Source: Pyrocephalus nanus (taxonomy: Eukaryota; Chordata; Aves; Passeriformes; Tyrannidae). From it: a stretch of DNA of 64,000 bases. A program made the position numbers and the translations under genes. This document shows, in pieces, positions 13,001 to 23,480 of the stretch (the first letter of the stretch is position 1; each line of letters opens with the position of its first letter). The notes beneath the pieces were generated by a model. That model searched no databases, was not told the origin of the DNA, and saw only the letters and a list, made by a program, of their open reading frames with translations. The DNA lies in contig CM076259.1 in the NCBI GenBank assembly GCA_038380795.1, forward strand, positions 66,121,741-66,185,740. The letters are read 5' to 3'.

Positions 13001-13649
13001 AGTATATCTTTCACAAATACAAAGTTTGCAATCAAGTGGATTTTTATTTTCATTTGACTTCGTGCCTACATTAAAAAAAAAAGAACAGATAGGAAACAGA
13101 CAGAACTTTCTTAAGCACTATGTTCATATCCTTTTCTTTTTTTTTTTTTTTAGGAGTCAAAACTGCAGGCTAATAAAGACCATTTAAAATAAAAGGGACC
13201 ATTACTCCTCAGTTTTATATGAGCTTACATGCTTTCATTGTGCAAAGTGTGTTATTAATTTAACATGCCAGATTCATAGGTTTCTGCAATATCAGGTTTG
13301 ATGTATTCATTATCGGCACTCAGTACATTAATTCACGCTGAAGTCCGGTAAATCAAAATTATACCATCTGGCTTCCTGTTCTTAATGATGAATTTGATGT
13401 AGGGGTGATTAAGATTGTTAGGCTTTTGAATTTTAATGTAAAAATTAGGGGATTAAAAAGGCATTTAGAAATGACCAATAGTTAGAATAAACTTACTGAC
13501 AGGATCTAATTTGTGTACTTGCTAGTAAAGCTCCATTTTAATTAGCAGCCACAGTCTTTCAGCACAAGCTCAAAGAGACAGAAGTTTAGTGATTAAGAAG
13601 ATGAAGCTGTTAAATTGATAAATTGACCTTGAAATACTTGTAACTGTGG

Positions 13650-13810
13650 GGGATGGCCTAGTAGTCGTATGGTTGGTATGTTGTGCTACCACATGGGGGA
13701 AAGAGTTTTGTGACTGACCCTGGTAATTCTGCCTTCTTAGGTGATTGACCGGCTGGGAATGGGACAAATCACAGAGGTGACCCCCTCAGTGTCTAAATTC
13801 AATTGCTCAG
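13650..13810 (+). mobile_element. MIR-like CORE-SINE (old tRNA-derived SINE)
   Basis: The head contains TGGCCTAGTAG at 13654-13664, one mismatch from the tRNA/SINE box A (TGGCNNAGTGG), followed by TGGTT, as in MIR heads. A perfect 5-bp stem (TGGTA/TACCA, 13674-13691) sits where a tRNA anticodon arm would be. Downstream, TTCTGCC, CTTAGGTG, TTGACC, GGGACAAATCAC and CCTCAGTGTCT follow in the order and spacing of the MIR CORE block (CTCTGCC, ACTTACTAGCTG, GTGACC, GGGCAAGTCAC, CTCTGTGCC). Box B is degraded. Known: MIR-type CORE-SINEs are shared across amniotes and are rare and highly diverged in birds. The assignment is from remembered consensus, not a search. Confidence 0.5.
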
Positions 13811-15722
13811 TTCGCAAGCAAACAAATTCCATTATTATTCAGCACATGCAGCCTGAAATACCACCTCAGTTCTTCAACATCTTACTCACTACCTTTGCCA
13901 GAGAGAGGTGCTAAAACAAGGTAAAAACGATAATGGGGTTGAAACGACACCATAAGTTGAATGATGACCTGTCAACTTCCATTGAGAGCAAAACAGTCAG
14001 GGACAAATTTGGCTCTCACTTGTCAAATGTTCTTGACAGTGGCCAAGCAGTCAAATCTTTGACAAGACAATTCCATGGTACCTATGATATTTTATTAATC
14101 TAAAACAAAGACATTGCATACTGGTGCATGGAAATTGATAGAAATCTTTAACAGGACAGATAAAATACTTTAGAGCTGTAGCATACAAGGGGAAGATAGC
14201 TCTACTTAGGGTGGTTGAGCTTGTTAGAACAACATGACATCACATGGAATCATATTAGGGCCAACAAGCTAAGGAAACTCAAATTCATACACAAAGTATA
14301 ATTGAAATAATAATAAAAAAAACTATGCTCCCATGTTTTGGCAAAGTTGCAGTTATTTGTAGCATCTCAGAGAAATGTGATAATAAGTTAAATCTCACCT
14401 TCCCTTTAAAAATCCTAAAGGTAGTCACTCATATTGGTACACTGTGGCAGGTATAACTTACAAGAGAAAACGAGTACATTTGTACATATCAACAGTTTGA
14501 AGGATTCTTATTCCTTGGCAAGTCAGGGAATATTTTAAGTCTTATATTTTAGAGGAAATCGAATCTTGACTAACCACTGCAATTTATGTCATTTTAAATA
14601 AGATATATTTGAATAAGTATATTTTTCATGCCCTAAAAAGACTGATGTCTTCTTTTATAAGCTCATCCTGTGACACACTTGAGTAGGTAGGTATATTGAT
14701 TTTTTTTCTTTTTCTGATGGCAATGAAGTGTAAATGGAAAATATCAGACTTGGCAATCACTTAAACCATGTGAAAATTTCAGAGTGAAGGCTATTAGAGT
14801 CACTTTGTGATCTCCCTAGATGACCAAGGAAAAAAACATTTCTACATTTCTTCAGATCCTTTGTGTGACAGCTAAGGAGAATAACATTTTTTCTAATATG
14901 CCAGTTTTACTCTCTAGTTGAGAATAACCTCAGTGCTTTCTTATGTCACTAGCTGAGAGAAGATGAAAGACCCAGCCTTGTGTAAATGGCTTTGTCTAAC
15001 CATCAGTCTTTAGCTCTGCATGGCAGCTGTACTATTGACATTAGCTTGTGCACTGGGTGAAATTGAAGTGAGTTAAATGTGACCTTGGCTTAGTTGTTGA
15101 AGTAGAAATGAACTCTACTGGGAGTGAAAAAAAATAAGACCAGTTTCTCTAACTTCATTTTTTCTTTAATGAGTTTAACAGCACTCTTAGGATTTGGTAC
15201 ATTTTATAAAAAAGCTTTTATTTCCTTTTCTATTATACAGTGAGTAATCACCATTAGTAAGGTTAGCTTGCCCTTTTAGTATAAAATCCCGATTTTAGGT
15301 GTTTATATCCCAATTACTATAAAAAGCAGATCTCTCTCTCAAAAAAAAAAATATCCACTGTCTTTTCTCTATGTTGTCTGCTGTACCATTTCTCAAAAAT
15401 CTGTTACCACACTTATTAAATATAGTTAAAGCACTAAAAAAAATGCCAAATGTTCAGTGCTTCTAATGACTTTGCATTGTCTTTATGTTACATTGAAATT
15501 AACTGAACTACTTACTGGTAAATTATATGCTCATGTGGGAAACATGCAGATAAATGAGGATAGTTTGGACCCAACCCAGGATTTTCATCTTGTTATTATT
15601 CTGCATTTCTTCTGTGTGTACATGACAACATGGGATATCTGAAGGTGGGCACAAGAACCAGAAACAACTGGCCACATTCTCACCCAGGTGTTCAGCTTAT
15701 TGTGGATAAGGGTTCAACTGGG
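13811..15722. other. AT-rich stretch, no gene seen
   Basis: No exon, RNA gene or recognisable repeat is seen. The only frame of note is a 61-codon one at 15457-15642 with no familiar motif. The stretch ends at the CR1 3' terminus at 15723. Confidence 0.55.
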
Positions 15723-17300
15723 GATCACAGAATCACAGAATGGTTTGTGTTCAAAGGGATCATCTAGTTTCAGCTCCTTCTGTCATGAACAGGGATGCCA
15801 CTCACTAGATCATGTTTCTCTGGGCCCCATTCAACCAGGACTTGAACATCTTCAGAGATAGGGAATCCACAAATTCCCCGGACAGCCTGTTCCAGTGCCT
15901 TATCACCCTGTCATTAGAGAATTTTCTCCTAATAATGAAATTAAATCTCTCTCTTTTAGCTTAAAAATCTTCCCCCTTTCCTGATTGCTATCTGCCCATG
16001 AAAAAGTGAGTCTCCCTTTTTTATAAGCCTCCTTTAAGTGCTAGAAAACCTCCTGATCCCCCTAGAACCTTCTCTTCTCCATGCTGAACAACCCCATCTC
16101 TCCCAGCCTGTCTTTGTTGGAGAGGTGGTCCAGTACTCTCATTATCTTTGTGACCCTCCTCTGTACCCACACTAACAGGTCCACATCTTTCTTATGCTAA
16201 GGAGTCCAGAACTGTACTCCAGGGGGGGTCACACGAGGGCGGAGTAGAGGGGGAGAACCACTGCTGAAGTCTGCAAACACACATTTTTTCATCTTTTCAT
16301 CTACCTTCTCCTCAGGGCTGCTGTCAGTGACTTCTTGCAATCTGTACTCATGTGTGGGATTGCAGCATCTTGCACCTGGACTTATGGAACCTCCTGGGCC
16401 CACTTCTCAAGTCCATCTGGATAGCACCCCTTCCTTCTGTTGTGTCAACTGCGCTGCTCGGCTCCGTGTCATTTGCAAATTTGCAGAGGGTGCACACAAT
16501 CTCATTGCCTTTGTCACTGATAAAGATTTAAAGAGCATCAGTCCCAGGACAGAACCCTGACAGTCACCATTTGTTCGCTGTCCTCTACCCAGACATAGAG
16601 CCATTGACCAGATCTCTCTGGCTGCATCCATGCAGCTAATTCCTTATTCACCAAATAGTCCACCCTTACAAACACAGGTGTGTCCAAGTTGGTGTTAAGG
16701 ATGTCATGTGGGACTGTGTCAAAGGTCTTGCAGAAATCTAGGTAGATGATGTTGATTGGTCTTCCCTTTTTGATCATTGCAGTCACTCCATCACAGAAGG
16801 CAGTACGTTGGTCAGGCACAATTTGCCCTAAGTGAAGCCATGTTGGTCTCAGATCACTTTGTTGTCTTGTATGTGCCCTAACATTGCTTCCATGAGGTTA
16901 TGTTCCATGGTGTTCTCAGGAACAGAGGTAAGGATCACTGTTCTGTAATTCCCTAGATTTTCCTTTATTCTGCTTTTAGAAATAGAAGGGAAGATTTCCT
17001 TTTTACAGTCACTGAGGTCTACACCTGACCACTATCCGAACTTTACAATCAGGATGGAGTGTGACATGTCAATCACATAAGCTAGTTCCCTCAGGACCCT
17101 GTGATGCATGTCATCAGGCCCCAGAGACTTGTGCCTTTTCAGTTTCGTCAGATGGTCTCAAACCTGCTCTTTGCTTACTTTGTTCCCCCATCCTGCAGGT
17201 TGAGAGATGTGGGAAGCCTGACTGCCTGTGAAGACTCATGTGAAGAGCTTACTGAGTACCTTAGACTTCTCCATATCCATTGTCATCAAAGCTGTACTGG
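15723..17300 (-). mobile_element. CR1 LINE copy, 5'-truncated, about 1.6 kb
   Basis: The plus strand starts with ATCACAGAATCACAGAATGG, the inverted CR1 3' terminus. It then runs through the 3' region (GCCTGTTCCAGTGCC; CTTCTCTTCTCCATGCTGAACAACCCC), the RT region and the upstream linker (CTCAGGACCCTG, ATCAGGCCCCAGAGACTTGTG), fading out near 17300. Full-length CR1 is about 4.5 kb, so this is the typical 5'-truncated form. There is a probable internal deletion near 16260-16290. The active-site motif reads F-A-N-D-T (16465-16479): the first aspartate has become asparagine. Frames are broken throughout. Confidence 0.9.
16538..16819 (-). pseudogene. CR1 reverse transcriptase remnant
   Basis: A 93-codon open stretch inside the CR1 copy at 15723-17300. 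Residues 9-16 read CDGVTAMI, and residues 26-41 read YLDFCKTFDTVPHDIL, the RT motif A block with the first catalytic aspartate in place. The frame then drifts from CR1 sequence, indicating an indel. The later active-site motif (FAND, 16465-16479) lies outside this frame. It is a dead fossil. Confidence 0.8.
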
Positions 17301-19279
17301 GCTATGTATATCAGATACTCGCACCAGCCTACAGGATAATCTCGGTGAAATCAAACAGGAGAGTAAACCTCATATTTACTGTTGAGATAATAAAGTAGAC
17401 ATATTTTATAGAAAAGGATTTCAGAGGAAGCTGCATAGTTGGGAACCAGAAGATGAGCTGTTCTGAGGCTCTGTGGATTCAGAAACATTACAGGAGAAAG
17501 AAGGCCAGAAACTCTCAGAGAAAGAATCGGACACAGAGAAATCTTTCCCTACCTTCCTGACTGCTTCTGAGAGATCTCAGCTCTGCTGCTCACACTAAAG
17601 GCAGAATGCTCTGATCTTGGAAAATCTAATCTTTGCTGCAGCAGTCCCAAAACTGAGCATACCTCTGGATGAAGAACAACTTGCTCTTGGTGGGAGAGAC
17701 CTACAACAAAAATACAATGATAACAGTTTGAGGGGATTAGGCAGGATGTTGCCTGCAGCTGTTTGTCAAAAGACTATCCTTTTGTTTTGGGCATTTTGGC
17801 AAGCGATTTTTTTTCCCAGTAGGTGAACTTCAGTGAATTTACATTCACAGAATTGAACAGTGTAATATCATAAACTACCTGAGGTATTGGTCAAAGTAAT
17901 CAGAGTGATAACTAAAAACAAGTGAAAGCTGTTTGGTTTTGGTCAGCTTTATTTATTTTTTTTTTAAATGTATTTATATGCAGAAGCCTGTTAATTTCAA
18001 TGAAATCTCTCCCAAAAAAGAACTGAGTCTTTATCAAAATTTTCTTATTTGATATTTTAAACTCTTTAGTTTTGGGGGTTATGCCAAATAAAACACTATT
18101 TTCCTGGTCATATTTTTAAATCAGTCAAATAATTCCCACTCAATTACATTTCCCCAACCTTCTTATGTGGCTCTAGTTTCAGTTTCTTACAATTTACTGC
18201 TTATAAGCAATGGGTCAAAGGTTTACATGATATATTCCCTACACCTAGTTTTTCTGTATTGCTGTTTGAAAATTGAAAATCTTTCTTTCCATCTTCAGTG
18301 TCTTTCTCTTATATTTTTCTGTATTATGTCATAACCATATATCTGTCCTTCGTCTTAGTCTTTCCAACTGCTCTTTATTTTAGTGTCCACCTCACTCATT
18401 TTGACTTATTTTCCAGTTTTGTGCAGTCATCAAATTTCAGCCTGTTACTGCACTTTCTGTTTCAGGTTACTTTTATATAAGGTGAATAAAATCTGTCTTA
18501 ATAGTGTTACTTTGGCCTTATACTTGTCTGATACTTTCCTCATTCACAACTGTTAGAACTTATAACTACCCTTTATAATATATATGTCAATTCTTGGGAC
18601 ATTAATGTAACGTACTGTCAGTACCATAGATCACCAGGCCTGCAGCAAACTTCTCAGGAGTTCTCTGAAAAACCTTCGCTAGGAACCCAGGAGATAATTT
18701 GTCAGTAGTTTTTGCCTGTTTGAATCCATTTGAATTTCTTTAAAACCTTTTTTGCAAACTAAGCAAAGTATCTCAATTCTGTAGTTGTCATAGTTTCTTC
18801 ATGGTTGAATTTAATTAAGTCCATAAGTCTTCTGGATTAGAGGATTATATCACAGGAAAATCCTTTGATAAAATCAGGAATGAGTGGAAACTTCAGTATT
18901 GTCAGAGTGTTTGAAATCATATGCAGGGTCAGATTTATGTTTTTAAAGAAAAGCTGTCAAGCAGGAAGAGTTGTGGACTGGAAATCGCAGCCATTTCTAG
19001 CATCCTATAGGTGAGCAGTGCAGGGCTAGGACATTCTGAACTGCAGAGAAAATGCCTGGCAATGTCAGATTCAGCCTTAGAAAAGCAGATGGCCAGAAGC
19101 AGTGACACAGATAAGTCCCTGGAACACCAAAAGTATCTCCAGCACACAGAGCAGAGGCTGTGTGTATTAGTGAGCATTTTCTCGGTATTACCAAAAGTGT
19201 ACACATTTCCATAAGCCACCAAAGGACATGGCAAATGAACCAATTCCTGACAAGATTACTTAGCATCCTGCCTAATTGC
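17301..19279. other. No gene seen; overlapping chance frames
   Basis: No repeat family or exon is recognised. Around 18935-19302 several 67-102 codon frames overlap on both strands, which points to locally lower stop density, not a gene. None carries a known motif. Confidence 0.5.
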
Positions 19280-19640
19280 ACTTTCAGGAGTGAGGACTTC
19301 ACACACTGTTCTCATGGCAAAAAATTTCTTTCTTATATCAAGATGAAACCTCTCCTCGTGAAACTTGAAGCTGTTGCTTCTTTTCTTCTCTGTGTGGTTT
19401 TTTGTGAAGAGCCTCCATCTTCTTTGTAGCTGCCCTTTAAGCACTAGAATGCTGTGAAAAGGTCACCCTGCATCTTCTATTCACCAAGGAGAAAAGATTG
19501 AACTCCTTCAGTCTTTCCTCATAAGACAAGTTCTTCAGCCTTCTGATCATCTTTGTGGTCTTTATTTGAACTCTTTCCAGTCTACCTTTCCACCTCTTTC
19601 TTGAACTATGGGGACCCAGTCCTGCCAGAGCCACAAAATG
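19280..19640 (-). mobile_element. Old CR1 LINE fragment
   Basis: Diverged minus-strand CR1 3' coding region. In translation, within a long open frame at 19437-19793, it shows RRLKNLSYEERLKEFNLFSL followed by N-R-R, which corresponds to the CR1 block LxxLSYEERLRELGLFSLxKRR. The plus strand shows the matching TTCAGTCTTTCCTCATAAGAC and CTTCTGATCATCTTTGTGG landmarks. The 3' octamers are not visible. It is much more diverged than the other CR1 copies, so it is probably an older insertion. Confidence 0.7.
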
Positions 19641-20129
19641 ACAAACAAATGGTGGTACTTCCTCAGAGGGGAAGGAGTAAAGCTTATATTTTACTCTCAT
19701 TCCTTTTTTTTTCCCCCTTTTTTTTAAAATATTTTTAGATTCAGTTTCATTGTTAATTCTCTTTGACATTTTACAGATTTTTTTTTCTCTCAAAGTACAT
19801 GATCTAACACTTTCAATGTCTTCTTATTGTTTGAGCTGTATAGCAAAGCCTCCAGTGTTTACATACATTACTAGTGATGACCTGCTATTTTATAGAGCTC
19901 ATTAGCAGGGGAAAAGCACCAAACTTAGGAAACACAGAACTTAAAGGTATTATCAGATAAATAACCATTCATATAGTTTTAAGATAGAAATATCCTTCAG
20001 AGTAATTCTGAAATCCACACTCATGGCCTTGTACAGCTTTAGAAAATCCATGTAATTAATTGATATCTTTACCTTTCAAAGTATTTGGTTCACCTTTCAT
20101 CTTACAAGTCAAGCTTTCTAGATTTTAGC

Positions 20130-20480
20130 TAGATCACCTCTTAAATATGTGCTACTTTGCCCTTTTCAGTTCCAAAGAGATTATAAATAAACTTCCTAAA
20201 GGTTTCCCTATCTCTTCTGGGACGCTTCATCAAATGTGTACCTTCTGGTCCTTTAGTTTTGTCAGTCTTTAAATGTTCTAATTTCTAGGTCACCTCTTCT
20301 GGCACGATCTTGAGTTTCTTCAGTATGCTTTCCACCTCTGCTGTTAAATTTATGTCTGTTTCTGGCATCTGTTCCCAATCCTCCTCTGTGAACACTGAGG
20401 CTCAGAATTCATTAAAATTTTTAGCAATGCTTACCTAGGCTGTCAATAAATTACTTTCACTATCTTTTTGAGGCCTTACT
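20130..20480 (-). mobile_element. Very old LINE (CR1/L3-like) linker region, tentative
   Basis: The plus strand contains TCCTCTGTGAACACTGAGGC, then AGAATTCATTAAAA and a downstream block. This resembles the inverted segment just upstream of the RT domain in CR1/L3 elements (…GTGAAGACNGAGGCAAAGAANTCATTNAG…). It lies in the same orientation as 19280-19640 and 23180-23480. Divergence is high and no frame is kept. Confidence 0.4.
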
Positions 20481-23179
20481 GTTTCTTTCACTGATGTCTT
20501 GCTCTTATTAGTCAATTTATCTTAACTTTGTCCTGTTTTCTCCTTTCTTTTACAACAACATAACTCAGAAGTCACTGTTAAAAATTATTATAGGAACTAT
20601 ACAAGAAAGCAAATCAACCAATCTTTTAAATTTTTTTGTTTAGTCTTGTTCCTCTTTTTCCTTCATGTTGTTGCCTACTTTGTGTTCATTTTGCGATTTT
20701 CCCTGGCTCCCAACCAAATGTAAAGAGGTGAATTTCCTTTAGGCAGATCCCTTTCCTAATACAGCCCAAAGATGTTATGCCTTCCAAAGACATAGTAGCT
20801 TGGATTCTAATATACTCTATACTCCGTCAACTATTTTAATACATGCAAATTAAATGTAAAGCCATAGAAAAAGCTATTGAAACACTCACTTTGTCTGAGT
20901 AACAAGATTTATCAGACACAGATCAAGTCCATTTTATCAATGAAGCTGTTCTAGGCTGGCATCCATTTTCTTCCTCCCATTGTTTTTTGAGATTTTTGAG
21001 GGAAAATACCTAAATGAAAAATCAATTTGAAAATTTGCAGTGTTGTGACTGAAAACTGAATGCAGACATTGCCAGCTAATAACAGCTGCAAATCAACTTA
21101 ACTATGGTTTATTTATACAAGAGTTTTGCATGATGTGAACTAAATGCTAAAGATAGCAATAATGTTTGAATAATATCAATAAAATCAGTACAGCTTTGTG
21201 CATGGATGCCTTTATGCTTGTTTTAAGGTGCTGTAGATCAATTAAGATTGAACCACTGTAACTGTATAACTCTTTTTAAAATTTTTAAACAGTACCTAAA
21301 AAGATCTGGGCATTTGTACCTTTCATTTTGAGACCAGCTATAACTCTAGATGCAGTTGTACATTACATCATTAACCTGTTTGAGAACCTGATAAATTCAG
21401 AGCTCTAAAAATTTTTACTTTTGATGTTATCTTTGCTATAGTTCTTGAATTTGCATACACACATCTTCGAAAAACCCATGAGTGCTTCATTATTTTCACA
21501 ATTTTTCATATTTACCTGTTTTTATTGCTTTAAGTATTGTGAATTTTTCTTTCTTTTCCACACCTCCCTGCCCCCAGGCATTTTGTTGTCTGTTTTGTTT
21601 TTTGATATTATTGTCACCTTATCCACCCATCTGCTTCTTCAAGCTATTTCTTTCCTCATTTTTGACAGTGCCTGTATAATGTTTCTCACACATCTGGTTT
21701 CTCTCCTATATACTGGCTTAAGCCCTCCCTCATGTTTCTGTGTATCCTCTTAGCATCTGGTAGATCACTGCCTCTTTGAGGAGATGCCTATTCAGAAAGC
21801 AGCTTTCTGCTGCAGTGTTGTGAAACTCCAGGTAGGCTGGGGTGATGCTACAGTAGAAAATAATTATTATTCAGTGTCTGATGCAAAAATTCAGTACATA
21901 ATGAAAGAATCTATTGTTATGCATATACTCATGGGAACAGCGTGAGGGTTTCTGAAGAAACCTTTGGTTTAAATATTTCAGTTAAAATGTCATTCTTAGT
22001 GTTACATCAGTATAACTCTTGGATTTAATAAAAAATGGAGTAAGCTTTGAGAGTACCATTTTCATAATAATTATCTTGTTTATTTTTCATGGTACTCCTA
22101 GAATGCTTTTACTTACATGTTTTCAGAACCTCTACCACCTAGGACTAGTTAATAAAGACATAATGTCACACAGTCTTATCCAGACCAATACATCTGCCCT
22201 GTGGGTTTTTTCCCTCAGTACCTTATCCTTCACAAACAGACATACCTACCTATTCCTTGAACTCATGGATGCTCCTTCCTCTTTCTCCATCACTGTCCCA
22301 CATACAACCATTCCCTTACTTTCCTACCAGTTTAATGCAATTCTTCTTATTGGTGAAGCACTGGTGTAATACCATATTAATTCACATGTAATACTAATAT
22401 ACATTACATCTTTGTAGTTATGCTTGGTTTCAAGAGTTTTCTTATGCCTTACAGGAAAATACTTGTCACACAGTACAAAAGCACACCCTGCACAAATACC
22501 AAGTGGAAGAGCTTTGCAGAGTAGCATTTGGAGGAAGGGAGTCCAGAAATATTTCAACCATGCTACAGACTTTCTTTCTCCCTGCTCTGTGCTCCAGAAA
22601 CCACAGAGTTTGCATCTCATTTGCTTCCAAACATGTTGCTTGCTTCGTGGCTTTGGTGTCTCAGCTTTCTTTTGACTCAGACACACTTCTTCCTCATTCC
22701 TTGCTCCCAGGAAGAACTCTGATGCCTATCATTTCTCTGTGATGCACTGGGGGAGCTGGAAGCACCCTCTGTTAGTCATTGTTTGCCAGACATTAAAATC
22801 ACTGACAGCTTAGAAGACGTGTTTGTCTTTGTTAAAATAACTGTTTATCTCTCATCATAAGTGCTGCCTTGGTCCAATAACGCAGGCACAACAGATCTAA
22901 ATTCAATCGGTGTGACCATCCTTGACAGGCCTACATACCTTCCACCCTCTGAGAAGTAGAGTAAGCACAAAAATTGATTCACTCAGTGTTTAGTTTCCCT
23001 TTTGTAATCATGCACACCATCCAATTTGGGAGACCTAGAGGACTAGTCTTCAAAGTTGTTCTTATTCTATATATTTAATCCACTTTTTTTCTTCTTTAAT
23101 AGGATGAAACATCTATATTAAGGTATCTTTTGGTGTTCTGTTATTATGACAGTGTTTTGTCCATTACCCTATTATTCTT
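20481..23179. other. No gene seen
   Basis: AT-rich DNA with scattered frames up to 120 codons (22324-22686, minus) that overlap three frames on the other strand. None has a motif I recognise. The hydrophobic frames at 21445-21753 and 22019-22369 look like translated T-rich DNA. Confidence 0.5.
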
Positions 23180-23480
23180 ATAATTTCATGACTGTGCCTA
23201 AGAAATTTATCTCTGGTATAGAATCTTGTCAGCTGCCTCCTTAAAATCTAAGTATAGTACATGCACTGAATTTCTCTTATCTGTCATGACAGTAATATCT
23301 AAAAAAAAAAAATTCTGTAAATTTGTTCAGTGTGACCTCTCTAGCCCACATTGATTATCACTGTTTCAAGGAGGAGTCCTTCATTAAAAAACAAAAGGTG
23401 GCTTTGAATACTTTGATTAAAGAAATTACTTACATTCTGATTTCTTAGGTTGCCTCTTTTTTCTCTTTAGTAATTAATAG
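23180..23480 (-). mobile_element. Very old LINE (CR1/L3-like) RT region, tentative
   Basis: The plus strand reads CTCCTTAAAATCTAAGTATA, then TAAATTTGTTCAGTGTGACC and CCCACATTGATTATCACTG. These correspond in order to the inverted CR1/L3 RT landmarks (TTGAAATCTAAGTA…, AAATTTGTNAGGCATGACC…, CCATGTTGACT). No coding capacity remains. The order and spacing are the evidence; individual matches are poor. Confidence 0.45.

Larger units (their letters stand above)
3181..13649. other. Long AT-rich stretch, no gene seen
   Basis: About 10 kb with no supportable exon, RNA gene or young repeat. The open frames are all short, lack recognisable motifs and often overlap frames on the other strand (for example 8315-8596 against 8382-8585), as expected by chance. 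The only structure I can name is a weak MIR-like patch near 4690, a short tandem repeat at 5781 and a T19 tract at 7080, listed separately. Confidence 0.55.

Noticed and set aside
18935..19302. Cluster of 67-102 codon frames on both strands
   Set aside because: Frames overlap in opposite directions, with no motif, start context or splice pattern. This is low local stop density only.
22324..22742. 120-codon minus frame opposite three plus frames
   Set aside because: The mutual shadowing pattern is expected by chance, and no domain is recognised.
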